Part shown: one piece after another, positions 30,475 to 42,069 of the stretch
Position numbering within the stretch: position 1 is the first letter of the stretch
How the letters are laid out: each line of letters starts with the position of its first letter
The notes under the pieces: model-generated
Told to the model about the DNA's origin: nothing
Databases searched by the model: none
Seen by the model: the letters and a program-made list of their open reading frames with translations, nothing else
Translations under genes and position numbers: made by a program
Source: Rhodosorus marinus
Taxonomy: Eukaryota > Rhodophyta > Stylonematophyceae > Stylonematales > Stylonemataceae
DNA length: 64,000 nt
Assembly (NCBI GenBank): GCA_029953675.1
Contig: JAMWBK010000012.1
Coordinates: forward strand, 372,001 to 436,000
Direction: 5' to 3'

Positions 30475-33325
30475 TTGAAGCACACACAGGGGTACAACCA
30501 TCGTAGATACTCAAAAGCTACGAGCATCGTAGATCGGCCACTCGAGCTCCACAATCCGCTCAGACCCGGGTAATCGGCAACCGGTGACCCGGGGCTGGCT
30601 TCCCCCTCGTCGGCGAGTACTCTGTCGATGGGAGAGTCCTCGAGCGCCTCAGTTCGTCCCCATAGCAGCTCCTTCCAGGAGCGAAATCTGGATCGGCTCT
30701 CGTCCGGCACGGCGTTGCCCTTGCTGAACGCCTGTTGCAGAGCATCATAGATACTCGAAAGCGGCGGCGGAAGGGTCACGGGGTCTTCGCTAGTCAGTTC
30801 TCTAGCCAAAATGCAAGCACTGCGCATCCGAAAACTCACCAAAGTGCGAAGCGCGGTAGCCCAGGAGGCGACCGCCCAGCCGAGCATACGAGTCCACGGT
30901 CGGCCACTCCAAATCCGCCTAATCGTAAAGGTAGGGCAATCTGGCCACGAATTAGGTCCCTGTCAGGAGCCGCTTCCACATCCAGGGGTTCATCCAGGAG
31001 CGTTCCCCAGTGCTTCAGCGTGGCCTCGTCCGCCTTGGTTGCCATCCACGAGCCCCAGTGCGGTGGAAGGCTTCGCAGCGGGTAATTCAGTCGGGGGCCG
31101 GCACAAAAGCGGGAGAGCAGGCAGGCTGATTGGAGCATGCTATCCGGTAGGCGCTCAATGGCGTCGGTGAGCTGCTTATGGCGCGCTAAACTCGTTCGCA
31201 AGAGTCTTGGACAAAGTTGTCACTCCCCAAACCGACGCCATGGTGCTCGAGCCCCGCATGTTCACCAAGGGCTGGGAGACTAGGTGGCAGGGAGCCCCTC
31301 GAAACTTCACGCGGGCCGAGAAAACGGCATTTTTCGGGTTCCACGGTTAGAACTACTCCACGTGCGAGTGCTTCGATCTGGGTCAGTCCCCGAGCCAAGT
31401 GCCCAGCAACGTCACGTCGTCATAGTAGGCACAGATGCGAAGCTCCAAGTCGCCAGTCGCTGGAGCACGAGCTGCAAGGCACAGGCGTGAAGTTCCCACA
31501 TAGCGACGTCCCGTTTATTACGCGCCAGACTCTGGAAAATAAAGTCCAGGATTGTCCCAGCCATAGAGAGCTCTCCTAGAGGGAGGACAAGAGGCGGAAT
31601 CCTGCCCCGGAGGGGTAGGGAGCCTTCTTCCAAAGAAATCCATCGCCGGAGCCAACTCCGCAGGCGCGTGCGCCAGATGCCCCAGTCCCCGCCCTCCTTG
31701 AGGACATAAGACTGCAGGTCCATTGGCTGCGACCTCGCAGCCGTGCCCGGGGAGCTAATCGTGCTTCTCCCCCTTAGACCCGGGGGAGTCGGTCCTCGCG
31801 CGCTTGCCCCTTACCTCGCCAAACTGGTCAACCGGCCACTCCGCGAGGCTCGCGGGATGGCTCCCCCGGATTCAACAAAGCAATAGGGGCGTTCTCGACC
31901 TACATGACCTCCGGCTCCCCTTCCTCGCCACTCGCACTGGACGTGGTGCTTGGAGCGAAGCCCTCTAATCTTCCCAAACGCCGTAGCTCTGCTTTGTGAC
32001 TTGAGACCAGCACAAGGTGCCTCTCCCGGTCAAAAAAGGTAGAGGCGGCTGCGCGCAGATGGCGTGGACCCGACGCAAAACGCTCCAAAAGTATCCGCTC
32101 CATTCGATGAATGCGAAGCCAATGGATGGCTGCAGCTTTCACACTGGTCTCGTGCTCAGATAGCCCTGCTGTTTCTCCGGGAGAGAGGAAAGTGCCGGAA
32201 AAACGGTCGAACCCGAAATGCAATACGACCTGGGGTTGAGAACGAAACCAGCGGGCACTCTCAGGCCACTGCTCGGTAGGCTTCTCCAGCAGGGCCTGCA
32301 GGTACGTGGCCGCGGTCGATGTGACCACAAAGAGGACATCGCGACCCTCATAATTTGCGAAGATGAAGTCTTCGCGGCTACAGCCCAAAGACTCCGCAAA
32401 AGTATCCCGAAAATCTCGCATGGACGGGACCTGACCCCGTGTAGTCTGGGGCCGGACGTTGAGCACCCAGAGGAATTGCAAAGCAGTCTCCGCAGGTCCG
32501 CCCTGCTGCTCGCGATAGGGTAAAAATCTTAACATAGCCGCCGTCCGTGCGGCTGTGGTACCCTTCCGCAAAACTGAGACGTAAGACGGGGCCCTCTTGG
32601 GACCACCGCGTGCTCCCGCCTTGGCTTGGAGCTGTCGCCCACCTGAGGGCTGGCCCAGGACGGGAAAGTCCGCTCCCGCTGAGGGAACATTTGAAGGATT
32701 AGGCAGCTCTGCACCCCTCTCCGAAGAGGCACCAGCTGCGGAACCACCTTCGTCACCTCCAGATCCCTGAGCTCCCCTCAACCTGTCCCGGGACAGGTTG
32801 TTGATTGACCTGGAGAAATTGACTGTCTTCCTCCAACTTCGCCACCCGGCTGGAATTCAAATTCTTACCCGAATTTGAATTTTCCCTCGCCAGGAAACCC
32901 GATTCCAGCCTACGTAGCTTCCAGCCCCCCTAGCTTCTGGGTGAGCTGAGGAACGACACCTCGATCGCCCGCGGCCGTAATCAGGCTTGGTACAGCAGAG
33001 AGCATAGCACGCACTTGCGTAGAAGAGGCGCCCTGTAACTCCACCTGCGTCGAGGAAGGGCCCGTACGAAGAGACAGTCTGTGTTCACCCTCAGTAGACA
33101 CCCCCGCCCGCGGGATCTCCGGATCCTCAGAAGTGGAGCGCGGAGGAACCCCGGCCATCACGGAAGAGTGTGTTGAACAGGAGTTTCACGAAGGAACCCG
33201 ACCAAAATATCCCGCACGATCCAGCGCCGCAGACCGAAAACTCTGGATCGAACACACCCAAAAGGGGAGAACCCGCGATAACCACCCACGAAACCCCCCG
33301 AGAGATGAAAAAACGACCCTCCTGA
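30475..33325 (-). mobile_element. F2a retrotransposon copy with 5' end and ORF1, internally deleted
   Basis: From the right: 5' leader, ORF1 N-terminus (33161-32910), a short gap, ORF1 main part (32781-31900, 293 codons, RRM-like core with LNVRPQT, DFRDTFAESLG and NYEGRDVLFVV), ORF2 start (31720 leftwards, MDLQSYVLKEGG), then a deletion near 31480-31500 that jumps into the RT just before motif C. The thumb region follows (31398-30450). The REL domain and 3' end are absent. A relic 5' end on the right makes it useful for defining the element start. Confidence 0.85.
31900..32781 (-). pseudogene. F2 ORF1 (RNA-binding-like protein of the retroelement), N-terminus detached
   Basis: 293 codons open. 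Pro/Gly/Ala-rich N-terminal part, then a compact alpha/beta region in the order strand (LQFLWVLNVRPQT), helix (FRDTFAESLG), strand pair (DFIFANYEGRDVLFVVT), helix (ATYLQALL), which fits an RRM-like fold. The C-terminal half is helical. The same order occurs in F1 ORF1 at 55162 and 44183. The role inferred is RNA binding in the element RNP. The natural N-terminus lies at about 33161 in another frame. Confidence 0.65.
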
Positions 33326-33329
33326 CTTA

Positions 33330-33768
33330 ACTGGCTTTATTAGCATAGCCTACGGCGCTACGCAAACCGTGAAAAGGAACTAAGAACTAGGTAGGGAAGC
33401 GTGCAAACCCGGGCGCCGATGCCCCGCCTCGGCAAGCATTCTGCTCGAATATCGCCACAGAGACACTTAAGCGCCGCAAACGTTCCAAGTATTCAACAGA
33501 ATGCTCAGTGAAACACTTCCGCAATCTCTCCAAACCCGACTTCTCCACGTAACCAAAGCTTTCCACAATGAAAGGCTGGAACCGGTGGGAGCGACCCTCA
33601 GCGCGAGGCAGACTGGCCATACTCTCAGCATAGCGTCGTTCCTTCACGCGGCGAAGGGCCGAACCAGCTGCTTCCCGACGACGGGCGGCAGCCGTGAGAT
33701 GGGCGTTTGCCGCAGGGCATGCAATCGCGAGGTCAACATATGCTGATCGTCTAGCGGCAGCATCGGAC
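33330..33768 (-). mobile_element. F2a 3' fragment
   Basis: Hairpin and GGCTTTATTAGC tail at about 33331-33368, then the C-terminal ORF2 (33647-33387) and part of the REL domain up to about 33768. It abuts the 5' ends of its neighbours in the same orientation. Confidence 0.8.
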
Positions 33769-36700
33769 TTTAGGCATAGCCTAAAGCGCTACGCAAACCG
33801 TGAAAAGGAACTAAGAACTAGGTAGGGAAGCGTGCAAACCCAGGTGCCGATGGCGCGCCTCGACAAGCATGCTGCTCGAATATCGCCACAGAGAGACACT
33901 TAAACGTCGCAAAAGTTCCAAGTATTCAACAGGATGCCCAGTGAAACATTTCCGCAACCACTCCAAACCCGACTTCTCCACGTGACCAAAGCTTTCCACA
34001 TTGAAAGGCTGGAACCGGTGGGAGCGACCCTCAGCGCGAGGCAGACTGGCCATACTCTCAGCATAGAGTCGTTCCTTCACGCGGCAAAGGGCCGAAGCAG
34101 CTGCTTCCCGGCGACGGGCGGCAGCCGTGAGATGGGCGCTTGCCACAGGGCATGTAATCGCGAGGTCAACATATGCTGAGCGTCTGGCGGCTGCATCGGA
34201 GAGCGGGGCGGTGCCCTATCCGAGACCGATCTGGGTAGTTCCGATTCCACCTCAACCGTATGCCCTACACGAGTCAAACATTCGCTGAGAATGTACTTGA
34301 AGCGAGTGTGACGCCTCGTACGAAGACCTCTCATCAGTCCGCATGAACCTAAGAAATGGTTAACCACAAGCATCGATCCGACTCTCACATCCCTGACAGA
34401 AAGACGGCCGATTAGAGTGCCACGGAGCTTGTGGCAAACCCGTAAATCCGTGTGGCAGAGCGAAACTGGAAGGCATCCAGACGGTGACCCAGTGATGACG
34501 GCAGGGTCGTTAACCACAAATGTGATAGATGGCCTCCCATGCCGCGGAGGGGAGCGGCGGTGGTAGGCGGTGTGAGGAGAGAGTTGAGCAAGATTGGGGT
34601 TCATCCAAGAGCGTGCCCAAGTGGTTCAGCGTCATCTCGTCGGCCCTGGCGGCGATCCACGAACCCCAGTCGGGTGGTAGGCTACGCAACCAGTAGTTGA
34701 GTCGGGGACCGGCACAAAAGCGGGAAAGCAAGCACGCCGATTGCAGCATGCTGTCTGAAAGGCGCTCAATGGCGTCAGTGAGCTGCTTGTGCGTAGTCAA
34801 AACTCGTTCGCAAGAGGCTTGGACGAAGTTGTTGCTCCCGAAATCGACGCCGTGGTGCTCCAACCCTTCCCGTTCGCCAATGGTTCGTAGATTAGATGGC
34901 AGAGAGGTCATCGAATCTTCACTTGGAGCGAGAAAACGACACTTTTCGGGTTTCACCGTCAGACCTACTCCACGTGCAATCGCTTCGATCTGGGTCAACC
35001 CCCCAGCCAGGGTTTCAGCGGCGCCCAGGAAGGTCACGTCGTCGTGATAGGCGTAGATACGAAGAGCCGGCACCTCAGTCGCGAGACGCAAGGGAGCGAG
35101 CTGAAAGGCACAGGCATGAAGTAGAGGCCCACAAAGATCGCCTTGTTGGACTCCAGTATGTGCTTGGAGAACAGTGCCCTCCCTGGTGCAGTAGGGGAGG
35201 CTCCCCCTTCCGTAAAGACCAGAGAGGAAGAGCCACGCCTCCGGAAAAACCCGTCGGATCACCTCCAACGCACGCGTCCGTGAGACGCTGTTGAATGCGT
35301 TTCGAAAATCAACCACCAAAACTCCCCAGTCCGGCCTACACGCTCCAGCTCGATCCCATGGGTGATCAATTCGCAACCCCCCGAAAATCCCATCCCCACT
35401 TGCAAGGGCGCAATAAAAGCTGCGACCCGCTGGCGAAGGCGCTGGCGTAGTCACCTTCCAGCTAGCTTTCCGTAGGCTCTCGACCATACCGATCGGCCGG
35501 AGACGCGGGTGGGCCGGTTGATGGTCAGGCTTCGTGAGCAAGCAAAGTTGTGCCATTCGGAGATGTTCCCATGGGGCAGACGCACCCGATGTGCCCTGGA
35601 ACAGTTTGTTCAGGAGCTTGAGCAGCGCGCTCCGGCCAGGCTTGCCCAAGGCCTGCAATAATTCGGTTCGAAGCCCTGAGGGTCCGGGAAAGCGTCCACG
35701 ACGCGAGGTGCGAAGCAAATCCTCCAGATCAGACTCGTTGAGACTCAGGTAGATTTGAAACCGGGCAAACTCCGGACGGTCCAAGAATGCTTCGAATTCG
35801 GGTAGCAAGTCCACGTCGGACGAGGGGAACAAAGATGACACCGTCTGGGCGAGACTTTCTTCGTAAGGGAGGACAGGCGCCTGGCCCTCCAGAACTCGCG
35901 CCGCTCGACTCAAGTCGCCCACCGCTACCAATTTCTGTACTCGAGCCGTCAGGGGTGAGGTCAGGGGCGAGACGGTTCCAGCCCGGGTCCGCTTTCAGGA
36001 ACATGGCAAGCCGATCTCGGACACGCCATCTGCGCTCCGGCGCGTGAGTTGGGGCCAGAATCAGGCGCGGCATGACCCCCAGAAATTCCTACATGGCGGT
36101 GTCCCGATGGCTACTCGCCAGGCTCTCGAAGGTGAAGTCCAGGATGGTCCCAGCCACTAAGAGCTCGCCGCGAGGTAGGACGACAGGCGGAATTCTGCCA
36201 CGGAGGGGAAGCAAACCTCCTTCCAGAGAGATCCAACGCCGAGCCAACTTCGTAAACGCGTGCGCCAAATGCCCCAGTCTCCGCCCTCCTTCATGACATA
36301 AGACTGCAAATCCATCGACTGCGACCTCGCAGCCGTACCCGGGGAGCTAATCGTGCTTCTCCCCCTTAGACCCAGGGGAGTCGGTCCTCGCACGTTTTCC
36401 GCCTAACCTCCCCAGAGTGGTCAGCCGGCCACTCCGCGAGGCTCGCGGGATAGCTCCCTCGGGCTTCAACAAAGTAATAGGGGCGTTCTCCCCCGAAATG
36501 CCCTCATTCTGCTCCCCTTCCTCACCACTCTCACTGGAAGTGGTGTTGGTAGCATAGCCCTCTAATACCCCCAACCTCTGTAACTCCGCCGTGTGACTCG
36601 AGCTCAGCACAAGGCGCCTCTCCCGGTCGAAAAGGGTAGAGATGGCTGCACGCAGGTGGCGTGGCCCCGGCGCGAAACGCTTCAAAAGTATATGCTCAAT

Positions 36701-36785
36701 GCGGTGAAGGCGTAGCCAATGGATGGCTGCGGCTTTCACGCTGGTTTCGTGCTCAGCGGTGAACATGTTACACTGCTCAGCCGTT

Positions 36786-36970
36786 ATCTAGTGGATCTAT
36801 CGCGCGAATGAATCTGTTCTAACAAGGATAACCGTAGTTAAAGTATGTACGGGCCCGTACAACCCCCTCTTTGGCGTCATCTAGTGGATCTATCGCGCGA
36901 ATGAATCTGTTCTAACAAGTATAACCGTAGTTGAAGTATGTACGGGCCCGTACACCCCCCTCTTTGGCAG
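36786..36970. repeat. 93-bp tandem repeat with 14-bp palindrome, inside F2 ORF1
   Basis: Two units begin 'atctagtggatctatcgcg' at 36786 and 36879 and differ at a few positions. Each holds the perfect palindrome GTACGGGCCCGTAC (36847-36860 and 36940-36953). The sequence is unrelated to F1 or F2 elsewhere, so it was inserted or captured. Confidence 0.9.
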
Positions 36971-37147
36971 TTCCTGTCTCCCGGAGAAACGGCAGGACTC
37001 TCTGAGCACGAAACCAGCGTGAACGCCGCAGCCATCCATTGGCTACGCCTTCACGCTGGTTTCGTGAACGCCGCAGCCATCCATTGGCTACGCCTTCACG
37101 CTGGTTTCGTGCTCAGAGAGTCCTGCCGTTTCTCCGGGAGACAGGAA
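36971..37147. repeat. 53-bp perfect inverted repeat (fold-back) of F2 ORF1 sequence
   Basis: Arms 36971-37023 and 37095-37147 are exact reverse complements. The 71-bp spacer holds two direct copies of a 26-bp segment starting CGCCGCAGCC, separated by a 19-nt piece of the arm. All of it derives from ORF1 (the LSPGETAGLSEHETSVKA region). This is a fold-back rearrangement next to the 93-bp repeat. Confidence 0.95.
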
Positions 37148-38327
37148 AGTGCCCGAGAAACGGTCAAAGTCAAAGTGCAGAACGACCTGGGGATGAGACC
37201 GCAACCAGCGGGCACTCTCAGGCCATTGCTCGGTAGGCTTGGCCAGTAGGGCCTGCAGGTACGTGGCCGTTGTTGCAGTGACCACGAAGAGAACATCCCG
37301 ACCCTCGTAGTTCGCAAAAAGGAAGTCATCTCGGCAACAGCCCAAGGACTCCGCAAAGTATTGCGGAAATCAATCATGGATGGGACCTTACCCCGTGTAG
37401 TCTGGGGCCGAAAATTGCTTACCCAAAGGAATTGCAAAGTAGTCGCATCAGGTCTGCCCTGCTGCTCGCGAGAGGGCAAAAAGTTTAGCATAGCCGCTGT
37501 ACGGGCGGCTGTGGTACCCTTCCGTAAAACCGAGGCGTACGACGGGCCCCCCTTAGGGCCACCACGCTCCCCCGCCTTGGCTGGAGCTGTCCCCCCACCT
37601 GAGGGCTGGCCCAGCACAGGAAAGTCCGCTCCCGTTGAGGGGACGTGTAAAGGAGTAGATATGGCTGCACCCCTCCCCGAAGAGGCGCCAGTCGAGGGAC
37701 CACGAACAGCGGGCTCAGCAGCCCGCGCCTGTTCGGCGACAGTCGCAGAGTGACTGACCCCTTGATTTTGACTGCCTGGGGGCCGCGTAGCCACCGTGGC
37801 CACCGCGTCAGATTTTAGAGCAGGCGCCAGGAGGCTGGATTCCAGCAAACCAAGGCGTTGGGTCAGCTGCGGCAGGACGCCCTTGTCCCCCGCGGCGGTG
37901 ATTAGGCTGGTGACGGCTGACATGAGGGCTCGCACCTCCATACCAGTGGCACCCTGCAGCTCCACCTGCGTAGAGAAGGGGCACGAACTTAGACACACCG
38001 GGTGCCCAACCCCCAAGGACACCTCGTTGCCAGGGAGCTCCGCTCCCGAGGGAGCAGGGCGCGGGGAAACCCCTACAATCACGAGAGAATTTAGTGACGA
38101 TAGTTTAACCACCAATTCACCCGCCGAAAACACACACCACCCAACTCCACAAGAGAAAAATCCCCGTCACGACTCAACAACCAGGAGGTGAATGACCCGA
38201 CTACCAACCACAAAACCCGAAAAAACCGAGGGAAGGGCAGCAGAGAGAAGCGCCTCCCACCAAAGAACCCACTTGCCACGCAAAACCACCGAAAACTAGC
38301 ACCGGACACCCTCACGAATACTGGTTT

Positions 38328-38490
38328 TACTCTTAAGCGCTAACCAAGGCAGAAAAGGAACTAAGAGCTAGGGAGGGAAGCGTGTAAACCCAGGCGCCGA
38401 TGGCGCGCCTCGGCAAGCATGCTGCTAGAATATCGCCACAGGGCGGCACTCAAACGCCGTAAAGGCGCCAAGTACTCAGTAGGATGCTCA
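38328..38490 (-). mobile_element. F2 3' fragment
   Basis: 'aactaagagctagggaggg', then the terminal ORF2 blocks in complement. The hairpin region (38330-38350) is diverged. It is joined at about 38490 to F1 sequence on the same strand. Confidence 0.7.
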
Positions 38491-39110
38491 GCGATGGCGA
38501 TCCCGGCGGTCTAATTCTAGCAGCGGTAAATCCACGGCGCTCTCCGCCGGCCAGCAAATAACGACTAGCCTGAGGATTACGAACAGCAAGATCAACGTAC
38601 GTCGTACGGCGGCTATCGTCACAGGTGAACACGAGGTCAACTACGCGGTGTTAATCATTCTGGTAGTCTGCGACAGGCAGGGGCTTCTCACATTCAGTTT
38701 CAAGACCGGCTTGCCTTTCGATAGGTACGAAGTGCGCTGTATAACAGGTTCAAGATCCGCGTATGTCGACGGGTTCGGGCGTATTTTACAGCGGGGCAGC
38801 TGGCGAGCAGGTGGGCTCCAAAATCCGCGGTATCTTCGTTCTGAGAGCATAGAGGGCACGGCGAATCCATCTCGGAATGCCAGGGGGGCTCATGCAAACC
38901 TAGATATAAACGCAGAGAAGTGCGCACTTCGAAATCTGTCAGCGTGAGTGGCGGAAAAGCGGGGACTCCCATCAGCCACTGTGAGCTGATACACCCTCCA
39001 AGACTACGCAGGCGGGTGCGATCTCGGGAAGATGAGACCATCTGCGCGAGAAGTCGGCCGTGGGAACGGTGCGAGTCCCAAGAAAGGGCGTTTAGCAACT
39101 CATCCGCGAC
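38491..39110 (-). mobile_element. Diverged F1 fragment (pre-CCHC to REL)
   Basis: The minus strand reads LLAQMVSSSRDRTRLRSLGG, FEVRTSLRLYLGL, a CCHC motif (CPLC..H....C), ARTRRHTRILNLLY, then the REL start with a frameshift, and TYVDLAV. It is diverged from the other F1 copies by many substitutions, so it may be a separate F1 subfamily. The 3' end is missing. Confidence 0.8.
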
Positions 39111-39114
39111 TGCT

Positions 39115-40450
39115 AGTGTTTTATGGATAAATACCCTCAATTCCGTTACGGAATAGCCGTATTCACGAAGTTGGTAGAAAACCAAATATATATGCAGGGA
39201 TCCCGCTCGTTTACTACGGTATTTACTCTCAAGATCAAAGCCGTGCATTGAAATGCCGATCGGTATTTGTTTTGCTTCTGGAGAATCCTACAAATATATA
39301 TATGAAAAATAAGCATTTGACGTTTTGATCCAATGTTTATCCTATATTCAATTGAGACCCAACTTTCATCCCCTGTCCCAAAGAAAAAGTCCCGTCTACA
39401 ACCACTCATTTAATTTACTATTTTCAATTGTTTGATAATTGGCTGTCGGCGGCTTGCCTTTTGTTTAATGAAAATGTTTCAAGACTTTTCAAATGGGACA
39501 GATTGGGACGCTTATTTGTTTTTTTCTATTTCCTGCTCATGACCGGTTTCCGGGACAATTTGGCGTTCGCCATTTGTCTTTTGGGAGTTTTTGGGGCTAT
39601 AAAATCTGGGACACTGAAATTTCCACACCCGAGAATATCATTTAAAGTTGTTTTTTTAGTGCCATGGTGTGGGACATCGTAAGCTGGCTGCTGAGTGTCA
39701 CTCCGCGAGCCCAGGGGGACGCCAGTTGGGAGGGTGGGAACATCAAGAGGCGGTGCTAATCATTACAACGTGGGGCTACCAGCTCAAAGCAGTGTGCTTA
39801 TACTTTTGACGTGGAACTGAGTCTGCGAAGAACTGTTAGGCTCGGTCCGAACTCCACTGGAAAAAAGTATCAATCGTGGGGAATGAGCATCGATTCTTCC
39901 TTGGCTATACCACGTTGTCACTACTCCAAGATTGCGGTAGCCCTCTTATAGACTGCAAGTGCGTACAAAACGGAAACTCCAGATGCATACAAATTCTACC
40001 CATCTCTCCAAAAAATCGCCACTAGCAGAGCGCTTTAGCACTTTAGCCACTTGGAGACGCAGTCAACATCCATAGCTTGGGCCCTCCACCGCCATACGCA
40101 CACCACTTTCTATCAGAACAAGAAGAACCTGTTTACCGATGCTCTTACACCTATAGCGCCTGCTCCACATCAACCGATAGAAGCCCAAGTGTGTAGTCGA
40201 TCAGTTCACTGCCAAGCGCATCTCAACACGCTGTCAAGCCCTCCATGAAACAAAAGTTAGCCGTCAGTGACCCAAACCGGCCACCGCCCTCGCCGGGAGT
40301 GATGGATTATGTGGTTTTTTCTGGGTATACTGTCTTGGGTGCTTTTCCATCTGCACTGGTCGGCAATGAGACCTCTGACGCAATGGACAGCTAGGATGGG
40401 ATAGCCATAAATTTCGGAACTCAAACAGATTTTGGTTGAGTTGTGAGGCT
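39115..40450. other. Spacer upstream of the 7-Cys gene, no gene seen
   Basis: AT-rich with a TATATATATG run at about 39295. An 84-codon ORF at 39428 has hydrophobic character but no support. A TACATAAAC element at 40461 may act as a weak promoter for the gene at 40580. Confidence 0.35.
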
Positions 40451-40579
40451 TTGGAATACGTACATAAACTATGCGTTGGCTCCTGAAGTCGGAGTCGGGG
40501 TTTAGAGAAAGGAGAGTAGACTACTGTGAGAGAGATTCAAAACTGTAGAGAAACGGAGAGAGAAAGAGGAGTATTCAGT

Positions 40580-41020
40580 ATGTGCGGAAAGGGCTCAGTG
40601 ATTGTTCTGGCGGTGTTTGTTGTTTGTGCTTTCAGCGCACCTGTCGACCGTAATGCTGCAATGAGCTCGGGGTTGAAAGATCCGTCGTCGGTGAGAGACC
40701 CAATCGCTTGTTACAACCGATGCTGCCAGAAGTGTGATCCAAGGGACGAAGCCTGCCGGGAGAAGTGTGGTATCCGGTGTGGATTGACCGACGACAAGCC
40801 TGAACACGATCCAATCGAGTGTTACAATGAGTGCTGCCAGAACTGCGATCCGAGCGATGACGCCTGCCGGGAGAAGTGTGGTATTCGATGTGGGTTGATA
40901 GATGACGAACCTGAGGAGGATCCAATTAAGTGCTACAATGAGTGCTGTCAGGAGTGCGACAGTAGCGAAGAGGATTCTTCTTGCCGGTTAGCCTGCGGTG
41001 TCGACTGTGGTCTCGTTTGA
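40580..41020 (+). CDS. Small secreted protein with three tandem 7-Cys modules
   Basis: 146 residues, single exon. The ATG at 40580 starts a signal peptide (hydrophobic VIVLAVFVVCAF, cleavage near FSA-P). Three modules follow at about residues 40-76, 77-113 and 114-146. Modules 1 and 2 are 37 residues each, encoded by a 111-bp repeat. Each module has C-x3-CC-x2-C-x6/8-C-x3-C-x3-C, with conserved CYN, CCQ and CGxxCGL. Acidic residues (DDxPEx) link the modules. Seven Cys per module is odd, so one Cys must pair between modules or molecules, or bind a metal. I do not recognise the family. No enzyme motif is present; a structural or binding secreted peptide is likely. Confidence 0.8.
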   Translation: MCGKGSVIVLAVFVVCAFSAPVDRNAAMSSGLKDPSSVRDPIACYNRCCQKCDPRDEACREKCGIRCGLTDDKPEHDPIECYNECCQNCDPSDDACREKCGIRCGLIDDEPEEDPIKCYNECCQECDSSEEDSSCRLACGVDCGLV

Positions 41021-41024
41021 TTTA

Positions 41025-41755
41025 GGACGGACCGGGGATGTTGGAACGCACGCCGGTATTTCAAGTGAGCTGTGTAGATAGTGCGTTTACAAGCCCTTAG
41101 GCACGAAAATGAACTAATGAAACCGCATCTAATCCGTCTTGTACGAAAACCGTCAAATTTCGCGTCCAAATCGTCTCCATCGGAAAGTGAAATCTTCTCA
41201 AAGTCAAACTTGTCATCTCCAACGCTGTCGATTCGTGCGAGGCAGTCCCCAAATTCCGCGGAGCTTTCTCTAGTTTCTATTTGGGGACCTTTACGCGCTC
41301 ATGTTTCCAGTGCTTTACTATCGCTCTATTGGTTTTACGCGATTACGTTTAGTTTCTTGTTGGAGTGTTCCAATGCCAGCTTTCAACAGTTCTTCTAACA
41401 AGTTACTATTCTTCCTAGATGGTCGTCGAATCCTCACCTAGCTTTTCCGCTTGCATAGCACGAGCATGGTTCATCCACTCTCTGACCGCCTCATGCCCAT
41501 AATATTTGCAGAAGTAATGCCAATTCAATATTAGTCTAGGGCAAACACGTCGTATCCCTCCCAATTGTGCTTCTGGTAGGCCTAGCAGCATATAACCTGG
41601 TTTTAGATGAGGGTCAGCTAGTGACCTGGTCATCGGTTATAAATAGGCCTCGCTCGAGTAGTAATTGACAGAGTAGAGAAAATGAAACTCAGTCAGGTAG
41701 AAAATTACGAAGGCCCTAGTAGAGAGCCGTACGACGTTCGCTGACCTTGTTGTTC
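41025..41755. other. Spacer, no gene seen
   Basis: Short ORFs on both strands without domains. The region begins as the 3' flank of the 7-Cys gene; no clear AATAAA is seen. Confidence 0.3.
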
Positions 41756-42062
41756 GTAGTCCTCAGACTCGTTATTTGCCGGCTGCGGGAGAGCGCCGTG
41801 GTCCTGTTACCTCTGGTCATTGAGAGCCTTGGGTTTCTGGATTCCGTTGGTTCCCGTGGCTTCGGGAAGCGATCCACGAACGCCCCGACCGCCTGTCCCC
41901 TTTGCTTACCCGTTTAAGTTTGTTGCTGTGGTGTAGTGTATGAGCGCTGTTTTGATGTTGGAGGAGCGCAATCCTCGCCGCGCTTAGTCCTTTGTTTCCC
42001 GTCGGGGTTCTTTCTTCATGTTTAATCGGGCACTGAAGGTCTCCGATTAAACAAAATTCATT
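41756..42062 (+). mobile_element. Old F1 3' fragment
   Basis: It matches the F1 REL C-terminus ('cgttatttgccggctgcggg', 'ggttcccgtggcttcggg', 'ttgctgtgg') and terminus ('cgcgcttagtcc', CCCGTCGGGG core, 'ggtctccgattaaac', ATTCATTC). Stops and small indels are frequent. Confidence 0.75.
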
Positions 42063-42069
42063 CAGTAGA

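Larger units (their letters stand above)
33769..38325 (-). mobile_element. Nearly full-length F2a retrotransposon, broken
   Basis: The 5' end (about 38325-38310, minus strand TCGTGAGGGTGTCCGGTGC) matches the F1 5' end. Order: ORF1 (about 38075-36380), ORF2 N-terminal region (36330 leftwards), RT in a 473-codon open frame (35931-34510) with motif A VVDFRNAFNSVSR, motif B GVQQGDLCGP and motif C AYHDDV, then a deletion at about 34594 removing the thumb-linker, then CCHC and REL (34604-33811), hairpin and tail. ORF1 is disrupted at 36770-37090 by a 93-bp tandem repeat and a 53-bp inverted repeat. The expected ORF1 ATG reads ATT. This is the best view of F2 organisation in the window. Confidence 0.85.

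Noticed and set aside
36786-37147. CRISPR-like array
   Set aside because: Only two 93-bp units and a fold-back, no regular spacers, and the window is eukaryotic.
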